Assembly (NCBI RefSeq): GCF_039975415.1
Contig: NZ_JBDWHD010000010.1
Direction: 5' to 3' (one strand)
Length of the DNA stretch: 64,000 nucleotides
Source: Ascidiaceihabitans sp039975415
GTDB taxonomy: Bacteria > Pseudomonadota > Alphaproteobacteria > Rhodobacterales > Rhodobacteraceae
The position numbers were made by a program, and so were the translations under genes. The notes beneath the pieces were generated by a model. The model did not search any database, had not been told where the DNA came from, and saw only the letters and a program-made list of their open reading frames with translations. This document shows positions 35,354 through 43,755 of the stretch, piece by piece (the first letter of the stretch is position 1; every line of letters begins with the position of its first letter).

Positions 35354-35943
35354 CAGATGTCTCCCTTTTGCGTGACGACCGTGCTGCGCGGCAGGGCCGC
35401 TACTTGGTCGCAGCACGTAAAGATGAAATCGAGACCAAGGGGAAAATGTCCGGCATTGTGCTGAAACGCCTCTATGTCGGGAAGCGACAAAGCGTGTTTG
35501 TCTTTGATGCCGGGACCAGACAAGACGGCGCCGTCCGGCTCTAGCCGCCCGACCTGAACGATCAGCGTCGCAGAGCGGTCCGGGTATTGCGGCGTACCGA
35601 TTTGATAAGCCCCCAGCGGCATAAGGTCTGACCAGCCACCCACCGCGAACATGCAACGGGACGGACCGGAAACGGGCGCGCCTGTGTGAAAAGCGATCCA
35701 AGCACGCACCGCTTCGCAGTCCAGTTCCCCGGCCAGATGGACAGGGGTGTCAGGGTCACACAACGTCAGCAAAACTGCCCCTGTCGCAGGGGAAAGCGGG
35801 GCTGGCGGGGCGGCCCCCGTTACCATGTGGATCGTGCCGGGTCGGGCCATTGCCTCCATAACCTGACGGAATGCGGCTGCAGAGGCGATGGCGGGGTCGG
35901 CGAAGCCGCCGCTCAGGGGCTGGCTTGGGATTTGGGCCTGCAT
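35353..35943 (-). CDS. phnH: C-P lyase core subunit PhnH
   Basis: 196 residues from ATG 35943 (MQAQIPSQPLSGGFADP), TGATG overlap with phnG. Family motifs FRQVMEAMARPGTIH near the N-terminus and GPGIKDKHALSLP plus FPLGLDFIFTC near the C-terminus. Structural subunit of the PhnGHIJ complex. Confidence 0.95.
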   Translation of the reverse strand: MQAQIPSQPLSGGFADPAIASAAAFRQVMEAMARPGTIHMVTGAAPPAPLSPATGAVLLTLCDPDTPVHLAGELDCEAVRAWIAFHTGAPVSGPSRCMFAVGGWSDLMPLGAYQIGTPQYPDRSATLIVQVGRLEPDGAVLSGPGIKDKHALSLPDIEAFQHNAGHFPLGLDFIFTCCDQVAALPRSTVVTQKGDI

Positions 35944-36398
35944 CAATCTTCTCCTCGTACCATTGTAAAGAAATCAACCTTTGTGGCGGCGGCTTTGGCC
36001 GCGCGGGCTTCGCGTTTGGCTGTTTGCTCTGCGTCAAGCACGTCCAACACTGCGGTCTGCAACATCGGTGCCGCCGCCGTCTGCATCAAGGCATCCACGA
36101 CAGCCACCGCCTCTGCATCAGCCTTACTGCGCCCCTGAATGTAGGCATGGCCGACCTCACCCGTGGCAAGCGTCAGCGCACAGCGCGTCACTGAGACTTC
36201 GCCCAAATTGAACGATGCACCTGTTGCACCGGCGCGGGCCTGTACCATGGTGCTGCCCACCTCAGGTGCACGCAGCCATGTGAACACAGGCCGCATCATG
36301 GTCGCGTCCAACAGGTTGGCAACGCGCCCTTTAGGCCCTTTGGCCATAATGCCAAGCCAATTCTGGCGTGCGGCATAATCTTCGTTCATGTCTTTCAT
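35943..36398 (-). CDS. phnG: C-P lyase core subunit PhnG
   Basis: 151 residues if started at MKDMNEDYAARQNW (36398). An in-frame ATG at 36434 would add 12 residues but overlaps the candidate operator, and the family usually begins just before the ARQxW motif. Conserved ALTLATGEVGHAYIQGRSKADAEAVAVVDAL and C-terminal VDFFTMVRG. First gene of phnGHIJKLN, controlled from the gap shared with phnF. Confidence 0.94.
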   Translation of the reverse strand: MKDMNEDYAARQNWLGIMAKGPKGRVANLLDATMMRPVFTWLRAPEVGSTMVQARAGATGASFNLGEVSVTRCALTLATGEVGHAYIQGRSKADAEAVAVVDALMQTAAAPMLQTAVLDVLDAEQTAKREARAAKAAATKVDFFTMVRGED

Positions 36399-36416
36399 CT
36401 CGACAACTTCTTCAGA

Positions 36417-36431
36417 TTCTATACAACTAGA
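36417..36431. promoter_or_regulatory. Candidate PhnF (HutC-type) operator upstream of phnG
   Basis: On the minus strand the sequence reads TCTAGTTGTATAGAA, with TCTA/TAGA arms and a GTATAGA match to the HutC-type GT-x-TA-x-AC consensus. It lies in the AT-rich divergent gap between phnG and phnF. Inferred from motif and context. Confidence 0.35.
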
Positions 36432-36479
36432 CATATATTAACATATCTGATCGATTCCCCCAGCGGAGATTTGTGAATT

Positions 36480-37217
36480 TTGCGTGACACAGCCCCAAAA
36501 CACGGACCCGGCCCCAAGACACCGATCTGGCAGGCAATCGCGCAATCCTTGCGTATCGATCTGGCCGAAGGCCGCTATGCGGCAGGTGACAGGCTTCCGA
36601 CCGAAGCGGCCTTGGCCGAGCGGTTTGGCGTCAATCGACACACTGTGCGCCATGGTATTTCTGCGTTGGTGGACGAAGGCTTGATCCGCACACGTCGCGG
36701 TGCGGGGGCCTTTGTGGCCTCGACGCCCACTGATTATCCCATCGGACGCAAGGTCAGATTCCACGACAATTTGGTTGCGGCAGGGCGATTGCCTGAAAAA
36801 CGCGTTCTGCTGGTCGAAGACCGGGCTGCCACAGCCGGCGAAGCACAAGCACTTGCCATCCAAATCGGCGAACCGGTCTGTTCCTACCACGGGCTGTCTT
36901 TGGCGGATGGCCAGCCGATCGCCGTGTTCGAAAGCGTTTTTCCACAGGTGCGCACCCCCGGCATATCAGCAGCCTTTTGCGGACAAAGTAGCGTCACAAA
37001 AGCTTTGGCTGCCGTCGGCGTGCCCGATTACACCCGTGCGTCTACACGGCTGACGGCAGTGCGGGCCACCGCGACGCAGGCCCTGCATTTACTGATCGCC
37101 GAGGGGGACCCGTTGCTGCGATCCTCTAGTGTGAATGTTGATTTGGCCGACAATCCCATCGAATATGGTCGCACATGGTTTGTCGGTGATCGGGTCACAT
37201 TGACCTTGGAGAACTAA
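36480..37217 (+). CDS. phnF: GntR/HutC-family regulator of phosphonate genes (TTG start)
   Basis: 245 residues. The frame has a TGA at 36474-36476 and no ATG or GTG before the HTH, so TTG 36480 with GGAG at 36465 is the likely start. The winged helix is clear (YAAGDRLPTEAALAERFGVNRHTVRHGISAL; GLIRTRRGAGAFVA), followed by a UTRA ligand-binding domain (RVLLVEDRAATAGEAQAL to RTWFVGDRVTL). Divergent from phnG. Confidence 0.9.
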   Translation: MRDTAPKHGPGPKTPIWQAIAQSLRIDLAEGRYAAGDRLPTEAALAERFGVNRHTVRHGISALVDEGLIRTRRGAGAFVASTPTDYPIGRKVRFHDNLVAAGRLPEKRVLLVEDRAATAGEAQALAIQIGEPVCSYHGLSLADGQPIAVFESVFPQVRTPGISAAFCGQSSVTKALAAVGVPDYTRASTRLTAVRATATQALHLLIAEGDPLLRSSSVNVDLADNPIEYGRTWFVGDRVTLTLEN

Positions 37218-37220
37218 AAA

Positions 37221-37245
37221 GGCCCCGCCCGAAACAGGCGAGGCC
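37221..37245 (-). terminator. Rho-independent terminator of the glycerophosphodiesterase gene
   Basis: Stem GGCC-x-CGCC / GGCG-x-GGCC. On the minus strand it is followed by TTTTT, directly downstream of the gene that stops at 37267. It also sits at the 3' end of phnF. Confidence 0.75.
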
Positions 37246-37266
37246 ATCATCGTCACGACAGGCGAA

Positions 37267-38493
37267 TTATTCGAGACCCATGCAGTTTGCGTAATACGTC
37301 ACAGTGGCAGGCCAATCCGAAAAGATGCCTTTGACGCCAACGTCCTGCGCCAGAACATCAATCAACTCATACATCACGCCATCGCTGTTTACCGCATCTG
37401 CGATGGACTGGTAATACCACCCCCCGCCATTCACCAGCGGGCCAGAGCGTTCGATGGTCCAGGTGATGATGTTGATGTCTGCGGCCTTGGCTTGAATGGC
37501 CAATTCTGATGGCACGATTTCACCATTCTCAAGCGTCACCAGCATCCACGTGGGTGGTGCAATGTAGTTCACGCCCATCGCCTTCAGCTCTTGCATGGTG
37601 TTGGGCCAAGTGGCCGCATCCATTGGCGAATAGCCATCAATGTCGTATTCATCCATCAGGTAAACAGCCTGCGCACCGAATTCTGGCGCGGCCTTGATCC
37701 AATACAGCACATCTTCAAGGTTGAACGACTGCAACCAGACATCTGACGCAGGAACACCAGCGGCCACATATTCATCGACCAGCTTTTGCGCGTAATCTTC
37801 TTGGGTAAACCCGTTGAACGGCATCTCGACGACGGGCGATTTCAATTCTGGCGTGAACCGCGCACCAAGGTCTCGGAACAATTCAATGGAGTCTGCGTGT
37901 GTCATTAACATTGCAGGTTCAACCGAATAGAGATCGGTGCGGAAATTCGCTGTACCATCAAGGTAGGCTTCGACTGTTGTGGCGGTGCTGTCAGCGGCGT
38001 CCATCTTGGGTGTCAGGCTGCGGTATTCGTCCAACGTGATTTCGGATGTGCGGCATTCGGCCTTGGCACCTGCATCACTATTCGCTGGCGTGAACGGCGC
38101 CACGCAGGTTGAGGCCAAAGGCGTGGCAAGGATATTGGTCGTTGTGTGCAAATCATTCTGCGCGTGACGACATACCAGTTCAAGGTCGGCGGTGAACGTC
38201 ACATCACATTCCAGAATGCCCGCCCCCATCAGAGCCGCCGCGCGGTTGGATTCAACCGTGTGCTCTGGAAATTGCATCGGCGCACCGCGGTGACCAATAG
38301 AAAACAGCGAGGTGGATGCCTCTTGGTTTTGGCAAGACTGCAATTGATCTTTCAGAGGACCGTCTTCCATCCGGTCAATCAGATAGAACGGACGCGGGCC
38401 ATATTCAACGCGGTCAAGCGTTTGTGCCATGGCAGGTGCCACGGCAAGTGTTGCGCCCAGTACGACGGTTGGCAATGCGATGATTCGAAGCAT
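37267..38493 (-). CDS. Secreted glycerophosphodiester phosphodiesterase
   Basis: About 408 residues from MLRIIALPTVVLGATLAVAPAMAQ (signal peptide, start 38493); the longer frame upstream is not needed. GDPD motifs are present: SIGHRGAPMQFPEHTVESN (catalytic His and Glu/His pair) and ECDVTFTADLELVCRHAQNDL. Hydrolyses glycerophosphodiesters to glycerol 3-phosphate plus alcohol in the periplasm. Its position between phnF and the phosphonate transporter suggests a shared role in scavenging organic phosphorus; some C-P lyase clusters carry GDPD genes. Confidence 0.9.
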   Translation of the reverse strand: MLRIIALPTVVLGATLAVAPAMAQTLDRVEYGPRPFYLIDRMEDGPLKDQLQSCQNQEASTSLFSIGHRGAPMQFPEHTVESNRAAALMGAGILECDVTFTADLELVCRHAQNDLHTTTNILATPLASTCVAPFTPANSDAGAKAECRTSEITLDEYRSLTPKMDAADSTATTVEAYLDGTANFRTDLYSVEPAMLMTHADSIELFRDLGARFTPELKSPVVEMPFNGFTQEDYAQKLVDEYVAAGVPASDVWLQSFNLEDVLYWIKAAPEFGAQAVYLMDEYDIDGYSPMDAATWPNTMQELKAMGVNYIAPPTWMLVTLENGEIVPSELAIQAKAADINIITWTIERSGPLVNGGGWYYQSIADAVNSDGVMYELIDVLAQDVGVKGIFSDWPATVTYYANCMGLE

Positions 38494-38596
38494 GAAATTC
38501 CCCTTTTGGTGCTCATGTCGGCTTGGGGTATTCGGGCCATATGAACGGCACATCACAGAAAGATCAAAGTTTTATCAAATTGAGGGGGCGAAAAGG

Positions 38597-39214
38597 CTAA
38601 CCTTTGTATTTTTCCAAGAACGCCTCGGCCTTCATTGCCCGAAAGTCGTCCAATGCCGCACGCAATGCATCATGGGTCCAATCCCACCAGGCCAGCGCGA
38701 TGAGACGATCCGCGATGTTGCGAGGTTGGCGCAAACGCAGCGGCTTGGCAGGCGTGCCAGCAACGATTGTGTAGGGATCGACGTCTTTTGTGACCACCGC
38801 CCCCGCCGCCACGACCGCGCCATCCCCCAAAGTCACCTCGGGCTTGATCATCGCACCTGCCCCGATCCATGTGTCGTGTCCGATTTGGGCGATACGGGAC
38901 CGGCGATGTTCAAAAAACGTCGCATCCCGCGTCGTGTCATCCCAATAGTCCGCCGAGCGATACAGGAAATGGTGGCAGGCAGCCGTATCCAAGGGATGGT
39001 CCGTCGCACCGATCCGGCTGAACGCGGCGATGTTGGCAAATTTGCCAATCCGCGCGTTGGCGATATCGGCGTAACGGTCGCAGTAGGCATAATCCCCGAA
39101 CGCCGCATTGTTCAGCCTGCTGCCACGCCCGATTTCGACGTAGGCACCAAAGGTGCTGTCGGTGATGTCGCAATCGGCATGGATGAATGGAACAGTCGCG
39201 CTTAGTCGGGACAT
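38597..39214 (-). CDS. Phosphonate-cluster hexapeptide-repeat acetyltransferase
   Basis: 205 residues with left-handed beta-helix hexapeptide repeats (GRGSRLNNAAFGDYAYCDRYADIANARIGKFA; IGHDTWIGAGAMIKPEVTLGDGAVVAAGAVV) and the xenobiotic-acetyltransferase type ATDHP segment. A transferase subfamily of this kind is found specifically in phosphonate operons. Start ATG 39214 lies 3 bases after the stop of a small upstream ORF, itself coupled to phnE, so it is in the transporter operon. The acceptor is unknown; aminophosphonates are a candidate. Confidence 0.88.
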   Translation of the reverse strand: MSRLSATVPFIHADCDITDSTFGAYVEIGRGSRLNNAAFGDYAYCDRYADIANARIGKFANIAAFSRIGATDHPLDTAACHHFLYRSADYWDDTTRDATFFEHRRSRIAQIGHDTWIGAGAMIKPEVTLGDGAVVAAGAVVTKDVDPYTIVAGTPAKPLRLRQPRNIADRLIALAWWDWTHDALRAALDDFRAMKAEAFLEKYKG

Positions 39215-39217
39215 GTA

Positions 39218-39358
39218 TCAGAGTTCTCTTTCTTCTTCAGAAAAGCGGAAGACCTTGCCTGTCCTAGCCAGCTTCAGTCCTGTGGAAACATCAAGGATAC
39301 CAACCGCAACGCATGCAGCCCCGATGCCCCTGTTCATACCTATAAGGTAAGGCGTCAT
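39218..39358 (-). CDS. Small hypothetical protein (46 codons) in the phosphonate operon
   Basis: The ATG at 39356-39358 overlaps the TGA of the upstream phnE (ATGA), and the stop at 39218-39220 lies 3 bases before the acetyltransferase start. The frame reads MTPYLIGMNRGIGAACVAVG and ends FSEEERELstop. A Gly/Ala/Val-rich hydrophobic stretch near residues 12-23 is followed by a charged tail. Perfect spacing to both neighbours supports translation; no family is recognised. It may be a leaderless regulator of coupling or a real small membrane-associated protein. Confidence 0.5.
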   Translation of the reverse strand: MTPYLIGMNRGIGAACVAVGILDVSTGLKLARTGKVFRFSEEEREL

Positions 39359-40671
39359 CCGTCTTTGGGCCCGATCAATTTACCGCGCAGCCAACCCGAC
39401 AACCAGTCCATCACCATGACCATCAAAATAATCAAAATGATGTAGTAGGCGACTTCCTCCCAGTCTTTTTGTGTTTGGATCGCCTGCGTCAGCATCAGGC
39501 CAATCCCGCCACCGGTGATCGCGCCTATGATTGTGGCAGAGCGGGTGTTGGATTCGAGAAAATAGAGAACTTGCGCCAGTAAAACCGGAACGACTTGCGG
39601 AATAACCCCGAACCGGTACCGTTGGAGCGGTTTGGCCCCTGTCGATGTCACCCCTTCAATCTGTTTGTCGTCAACATTTTCAAGCGCCTCAGAGAAGGTT
39701 TTGCCGAAGGTGCCTGTATCGGTGATCAAAATCGCCAAGGCACCAGTCATTGGTCCTGGTCCGAACGCACGGGCCAGAACCACTGTCCAGATCAGCGCGT
39801 CCACGCCGCGAACAAAGTCAAACAAGCGGCGGGTAGCGGTACGCAGCAACATGACAGGCGTAAACCTTTTAGCGGCCAAGAACGCCAGTGGCAGCGCGAT
39901 CATTGCAGCCCCCATGGTCCCAAGGAACGCCATAAGGATCGTTTCGCCCAGCGCCCAAGCGATATCCTTGTGGCGCCACATTTTATTGTACCAAAAGTCC
40001 GACACCGCACCGATGATGTTGCGTCGTTCGGGATCGATCTGTGCGCCAAACACGATCTGTCCAAATCCTATACCATGATAAGGGCTGTCGAATGTGAACC
40101 AGAACAATTCCCATCCTGCGAAATAGTTGAACACTTCGGTCTTTGACCCCGTGAGGGTGATCCGGCCCTCGGGTGTTGTTATGGCAACACGACGGTCGGA
40201 TGCGTTGATCCAATCGGGCAGCTGCGACGGCAAATTGGTGGTGACTGTACGGCCTTCGACCTGCGCCTCGACAGACCCGAAGCCTGGGACGTCGATCTCG
40301 GTGCGGTTGTCGGGCAGAAAGCGGACAATCGTGTCGCCGCCCAAATCAACCGTGATAACGTCTGTGCCGCTGACCCAGGCAGGGCGCTCGCCTTCGGGGT
40401 ATTCTCCCTTGCGTTCGCCTTCAACCGCATAAGAGACTTCACCATTCCGATTATCGCGGGTGACGTGTACCTTATGGGACCAGATGTCAGAGGTCAGCGT
40501 GCGCGCGTTTTCCATGTTGGCGCGCTGGATCAAGCCCGGCACATCAAACGCAAAGAAGATATAGGCAAAATAGACCAAGATCACCGCAGGCACACCAAAA
40601 GCAAACAAACGCTTTCGGCGAAACAGACCTTCAGCGTGGGTCTTCGAGGCTTGAATATCCAACGATGTCAT
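39355..40671 (-). CDS. phnE: Phosphonate ABC transporter permease PhnE (second copy)
   Basis: 438 residues, longer than E. coli PhnE because of a large periplasmic insertion after helix 1 (about residues 55-190, including VEGERKGEYPEGERPAWVSG), a form seen in alphaproteobacteria. The C-terminal permease core has LGTMGAAMIALPLAFLAAK and the EAA-type GVTSTGAKPLQRYRFGVIPQ loop. ATGA-coupled to the first phnE and to the small ORF downstream. Confidence 0.92.
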   Translation of the reverse strand: MTSLDIQASKTHAEGLFRRKRLFAFGVPAVILVYFAYIFFAFDVPGLIQRANMENARTLTSDIWSHKVHVTRDNRNGEVSYAVEGERKGEYPEGERPAWVSGTDVITVDLGGDTIVRFLPDNRTEIDVPGFGSVEAQVEGRTVTTNLPSQLPDWINASDRRVAITTPEGRITLTGSKTEVFNYFAGWELFWFTFDSPYHGIGFGQIVFGAQIDPERRNIIGAVSDFWYNKMWRHKDIAWALGETILMAFLGTMGAAMIALPLAFLAAKRFTPVMLLRTATRRLFDFVRGVDALIWTVVLARAFGPGPMTGALAILITDTGTFGKTFSEALENVDDKQIEGVTSTGAKPLQRYRFGVIPQVVPVLLAQVLYFLESNTRSATIIGAITGGGIGLMLTQAIQTQKDWEEVAYYIILIILMVMVMDWLSGWLRGKLIGPKDG

Positions 40672-41549
40672 TGGGCTTGTCCTTCGGTCAAACGGTTGCG
40701 GTAGCGGCTTGAAATCTGGTCAAAGAAAACGATCGTACCGAACAGCAGCACAAAGATCGCTGCAGCCTCATCGAACCGACCCGGCCCCCAAGCCATCGCA
40801 TTGCGCAGCTCATAGCCAAGGCCGCCTGCACCGACAAAACCCAGAATGGCAGAGGCGCGGATATTAATTTCGAACCGCAGCAAGGTGTAGCTGACATAGT
40901 TTGGCGCAACCTGCGGCAAGACACCAAGAAGCATCCGTTGGGTCCAAGTGGCCCCTGTTGAAGCCAAACCTTCCACGGGTTTGAGATCCGCATTTTCAGC
41001 CACTTCGGAAAACATCTTGGCCAGCGCACCAGCGGTGTGCAGCGCAATTGCGATCATCGCAGGCACAGGGCCGCCCCCCAAAATAAAGATCAGCACCAGC
41101 GCGATAACGATTTCGGGGATCGCACGCAGCGTATCGGAAAAACGGCGAAACAGCGGGATCAACCGTGGCCATTTGGCAAGGCCACGGGTTCCCAAAAGCG
41201 ACAGGATCAACCCGCCCACAGCGCCGATGATTGTAGACACAGCCGCAATATTGATTGTCTCAACGAGGGCTGGAAAAAATTTGGCAATCAGGCTTGGCAG
41301 ATCGCGGCGTTTGTCCCAAGCCTCGGCAAGCACCTCACTTGGGTAATCGCCAATTTGGTGCAACCCCTCCCAGAACCCGCCTGCATTGCGATCATCTGCA
41401 ATGTTAAAACCGGACACCATCAAGACCACAAACAGCAACAACGCCAAGCCACTATAAAGCCTGCGTCGCCCGACCTGTGCAAGGTAGCTTTCACGAATAT
41501 GACCAAGGCCAGGTGTCGCTGCCCGGCCTGCCGTGTCTGTTGCTGTCAT
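40668..41549 (-). CDS. phnE: Phosphonate ABC transporter permease PhnE (first copy)
   Basis: 293 residues from MTATDTAGRAATPGLG (ATG 41549, GAGG upstream). Permease core with STIIGAVGGLILSLLGTRGL and the EAA-type loop GLASTGATWTQRMLLGVLPQ. Forms a heterodimeric pore with the longer PhnE. Separated from phnD by a hairpin. Confidence 0.93.
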   Translation of the reverse strand: MTATDTAGRAATPGLGHIRESYLAQVGRRRLYSGLALLLFVVLMVSGFNIADDRNAGGFWEGLHQIGDYPSEVLAEAWDKRRDLPSLIAKFFPALVETINIAAVSTIIGAVGGLILSLLGTRGLAKWPRLIPLFRRFSDTLRAIPEIVIALVLIFILGGGPVPAMIAIALHTAGALAKMFSEVAENADLKPVEGLASTGATWTQRMLLGVLPQVAPNYVSYTLLRFEINIRASAILGFVGAGGLGYELRNAMAWGPGRFDEAAAIFVLLFGTIVFFDQISSRYRNRLTEGQAQ

Positions 41550-41571
41550 AATGCTGCCTCGCATAATTATA

Positions 41572-41600
41572 CCGGCCGCCTTCAACACAAAGGCGACCGG
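41572..41600 (-). terminator. Hairpin between phnD and phnE
   Basis: 11-bp stem CCGGCCGCCTT / AAGGCGACCGG with one mismatch and a 7-base loop. No T-tract follows on the minus strand, so it more likely stabilises the phnD transcript or attenuates than terminates. Confidence 0.5.
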
Positions 41601-41618
41601 GGTCGTCATAAAAATATC

Positions 41619-42530
41619 TTAGTTGCCGATCACAGACTGACGGGCCGCAACAATGCTTTCGTAGGTTTTATGGGTCACTGGCACAAAACCAAGCGTGTCA
41701 CCCGCAGCAACCCCGTAGGCACATTCGGCGTCACGCTCATAAAGTGTGTCGACCAGCTCGGTCATCGTCGCCTTGACGTCCGCTGGCAGATCCGCACGCA
41801 GAACAACCGGACCTTCGGGGATGACGTTGGACACCCAGATCTGCTGAAGATCGTTCATATCGACAAGTCCCGCATCAACCGCACGACGCAACGCACCCGA
41901 GTTGTAACCGTCTTCCCATTCGCCCTGAGCGTCGGCCCAGGTGACGCCGGCGTCGATGTCACCGTTTGCCACGGCAATGATCGTCTGCTCATGGCCGCCA
42001 GTGAATTTAACTTCACCAAAATAGTCGCCGGATTCCATCGTGGCGCCAGTCGTCTTTGGGATTTCGATAGACGGGATCAGGTAGCCAGATGTGGAGTTGG
42101 GATCACCAAAACCAAAAACCTTGCCCTCAACATCTTTCAAAGCTTCGATGCCGCTGTCCACACGCGCGAACCCGATCGAATGATACCCGATGGAACCGTC
42201 GAGGTTCTGCTTGATCAAAACGGGTTCAACAGCTTCGGGGTCTTGCAGGTATGTTGCAGCATAAGAGGACGCACCAAGCCATGCCATGTCGATTGTGCCA
42301 CCCAGCAGACCTTGAATAACGCCGTTGTAGTCGGCAGGCGCGAACAGCTTTGTTTCAACGCCAAGGGCTTCGGTGGTGTAATTCTGCATGCAGACATAGT
42401 TGTTCATGCGGTCCTGTGCGTTTTCACCGCCCAGGATTCCGATGCGGAATTCGGTGATTTTTGCGTCTTGGGCGAAGGCAGGGGCAGCTAAGGCGGTTGT
42501 GGCCAAAGCGGCGGCTATAACAGTTTTCAT
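41619..42530 (-). CDS. phnD: Phosphonate ABC transporter substrate-binding protein PhnD
   Basis: 303 residues from MKTVIAAALATTALAAPAFA (signal peptide, GGAGAGAC upstream); the longer frame is rejected. PhnD family features are FRIGILGGENAQDRMNNY, DMAWLGASSYAATYL and GGHEQTIIAVANGDIDAGVTWAD. Periplasmic receptor for phosphonates with phnC and two phnE genes. Confidence 0.94.
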   Translation of the reverse strand: MKTVIAAALATTALAAPAFAQDAKITEFRIGILGGENAQDRMNNYVCMQNYTTEALGVETKLFAPADYNGVIQGLLGGTIDMAWLGASSYAATYLQDPEAVEPVLIKQNLDGSIGYHSIGFARVDSGIEALKDVEGKVFGFGDPNSTSGYLIPSIEIPKTTGATMESGDYFGEVKFTGGHEQTIIAVANGDIDAGVTWADAQGEWEDGYNSGALRRAVDAGLVDMNDLQQIWVSNVIPEGPVVLRADLPADVKATMTELVDTLYERDAECAYGVAAGDTLGFVPVTHKTYESIVAARQSVIGN

Positions 42531-42579
42531 CAGTCTCTCCATGGAGGAATTAAGCGCGTGTTGGCGCAGGTTATCTGGC

Positions 42580-43395
42580 TCAGGCGACGGCCTCGATTTT
42601 GGGCGCGTCGGTTCTGTCCAGCGTTTCGATTTCGGTTGATGTGGCGGCTTCGGAAAAATCCGATCCTGCCCCATAGATGTCGCGCGCGACGCCTGTGGTC
42701 AGTTGTGCTGGCGTGCCATCAAACACGATACGCCCATCGCGCATCCCGATCACGCGGTCACAGTAACGGCGCGCGGTATCCAATGTGTGCAAGTTGGCGA
42801 TGACCATGCGGCCATCTTCTTCGTGTATGTCGCGCAAGGATTGCATGACGACCTGCGCATTCATCGGATCAAGCGATGCGATGGGTTCATCGGCCAGAAT
42901 GATCGCGGGGTCCTGCATCAGTGCCCGCGCAATCGCGACACGCTGTTGTTGCCCGCCTGACAGGGCTTCGGCACGTTTGGGCGCCTGTTCAGCGATGCCA
43001 AGCCGATCCAGAATATCGATGGCTTTGTGGATATCGGACCGGGGATATAGGTTGAACATCGTCGCCAGTGTCGAGCGACGATTCAGCGTGCCGTGCAACA
43101 CATTCGACACAACATCCATCCGCGGCACCAGATTGAATTGTTGAAAAATCATCGCGCAACGTGATTGCCACTGACGCCGCGCGGCACCACGCATCGCCGT
43201 CACATCTTCGTCTTCAAACAATATTTCACCATCTGACGCATCGCTCAACCGGTTGAGCATCCGCAAAAGGGTCGACTTGCCGGCACCCGATCGTCCGATA
43301 ATGCCAATCATCGCGGGTTCATTGATTTGGATATTCGCAGTATCCACGGCGATTTTGTCGCCAAATCTTTTTGTCAGTCCGTTGATGCTCAGCAT
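42580..43395 (-). CDS. phnC: Phosphonate ABC transporter ATP-binding protein PhnC
   Basis: 271 residues from MLSINGLTKRFGDKIAV (ATG 43395). Walker A GRSGAGKSTLLR, Q-loop IFQQFNLVPRMDV, signature LSGGQQQRVAIARAL, Walker B ILADEPIASLDP and ANLHTLD, the PhnC form of the switch region. First gene of phnC-D-E-E-sORF-acetyltransferase. Confidence 0.95.
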   Translation of the reverse strand: MLSINGLTKRFGDKIAVDTANIQINEPAMIGIIGRSGAGKSTLLRMLNRLSDASDGEILFEDEDVTAMRGAARRQWQSRCAMIFQQFNLVPRMDVVSNVLHGTLNRRSTLATMFNLYPRSDIHKAIDILDRLGIAEQAPKRAEALSGGQQQRVAIARALMQDPAIILADEPIASLDPMNAQVVMQSLRDIHEEDGRMVIANLHTLDTARRYCDRVIGMRDGRIVFDGTPAQLTTGVARDIYGAGSDFSEAATSTEIETLDRTDAPKIEAVA

Positions 43396-43755
43396 GCCAT
43401 CCCCCGATGAATTTGAGAGATGGATAGGCCTGCAATTCAACACTCAGGTGACAGTTTTGAATCAGATTGATGATGGTTTCTTGAAGCTTACGTGACAGTC
43501 AGCGGGCCGCAGCAAGGTTCACGGTTTCATCGGATAAGCCCGTCACACACTGGCTACATTCACGCATCTGCAGTTCCCGTGTGTTCATGACACGCCTGTA
43601 TTTTCCCTTTCTTGACGGGCGTTATGGTCTTTCCCGTCATGGCACAGATACAGCAGGTTCAAGCGACCCTGTTCGGCATGCAAATACCGTCGCGATCAAC
43701 CTTGATGTGCTGCCTTACCAGGAATTCGGACGCGCCGCTTTTGTATCAAGATGCG
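43396..43755. promoter_or_regulatory. Upstream region of phnC with two candidate PhoB half-sites
   Basis: 360 bases without a convincing gene. On the minus strand CTGTCAC occurs at 43492-43498 and 43449-43455, 43 bases apart (about four helical turns). CTGTCAY is the half-site of the alphaproteobacterial Pho box, but the usual 11-base direct repeat is not complete at either copy. Open frames on the plus strand run into arsJ antisense and are not supported. Confidence 0.4.

Noticed and set aside
41037..42491. 484-codon plus-strand open frame
   Set aside because: Antisense of phnE and phnD, both strongly supported.
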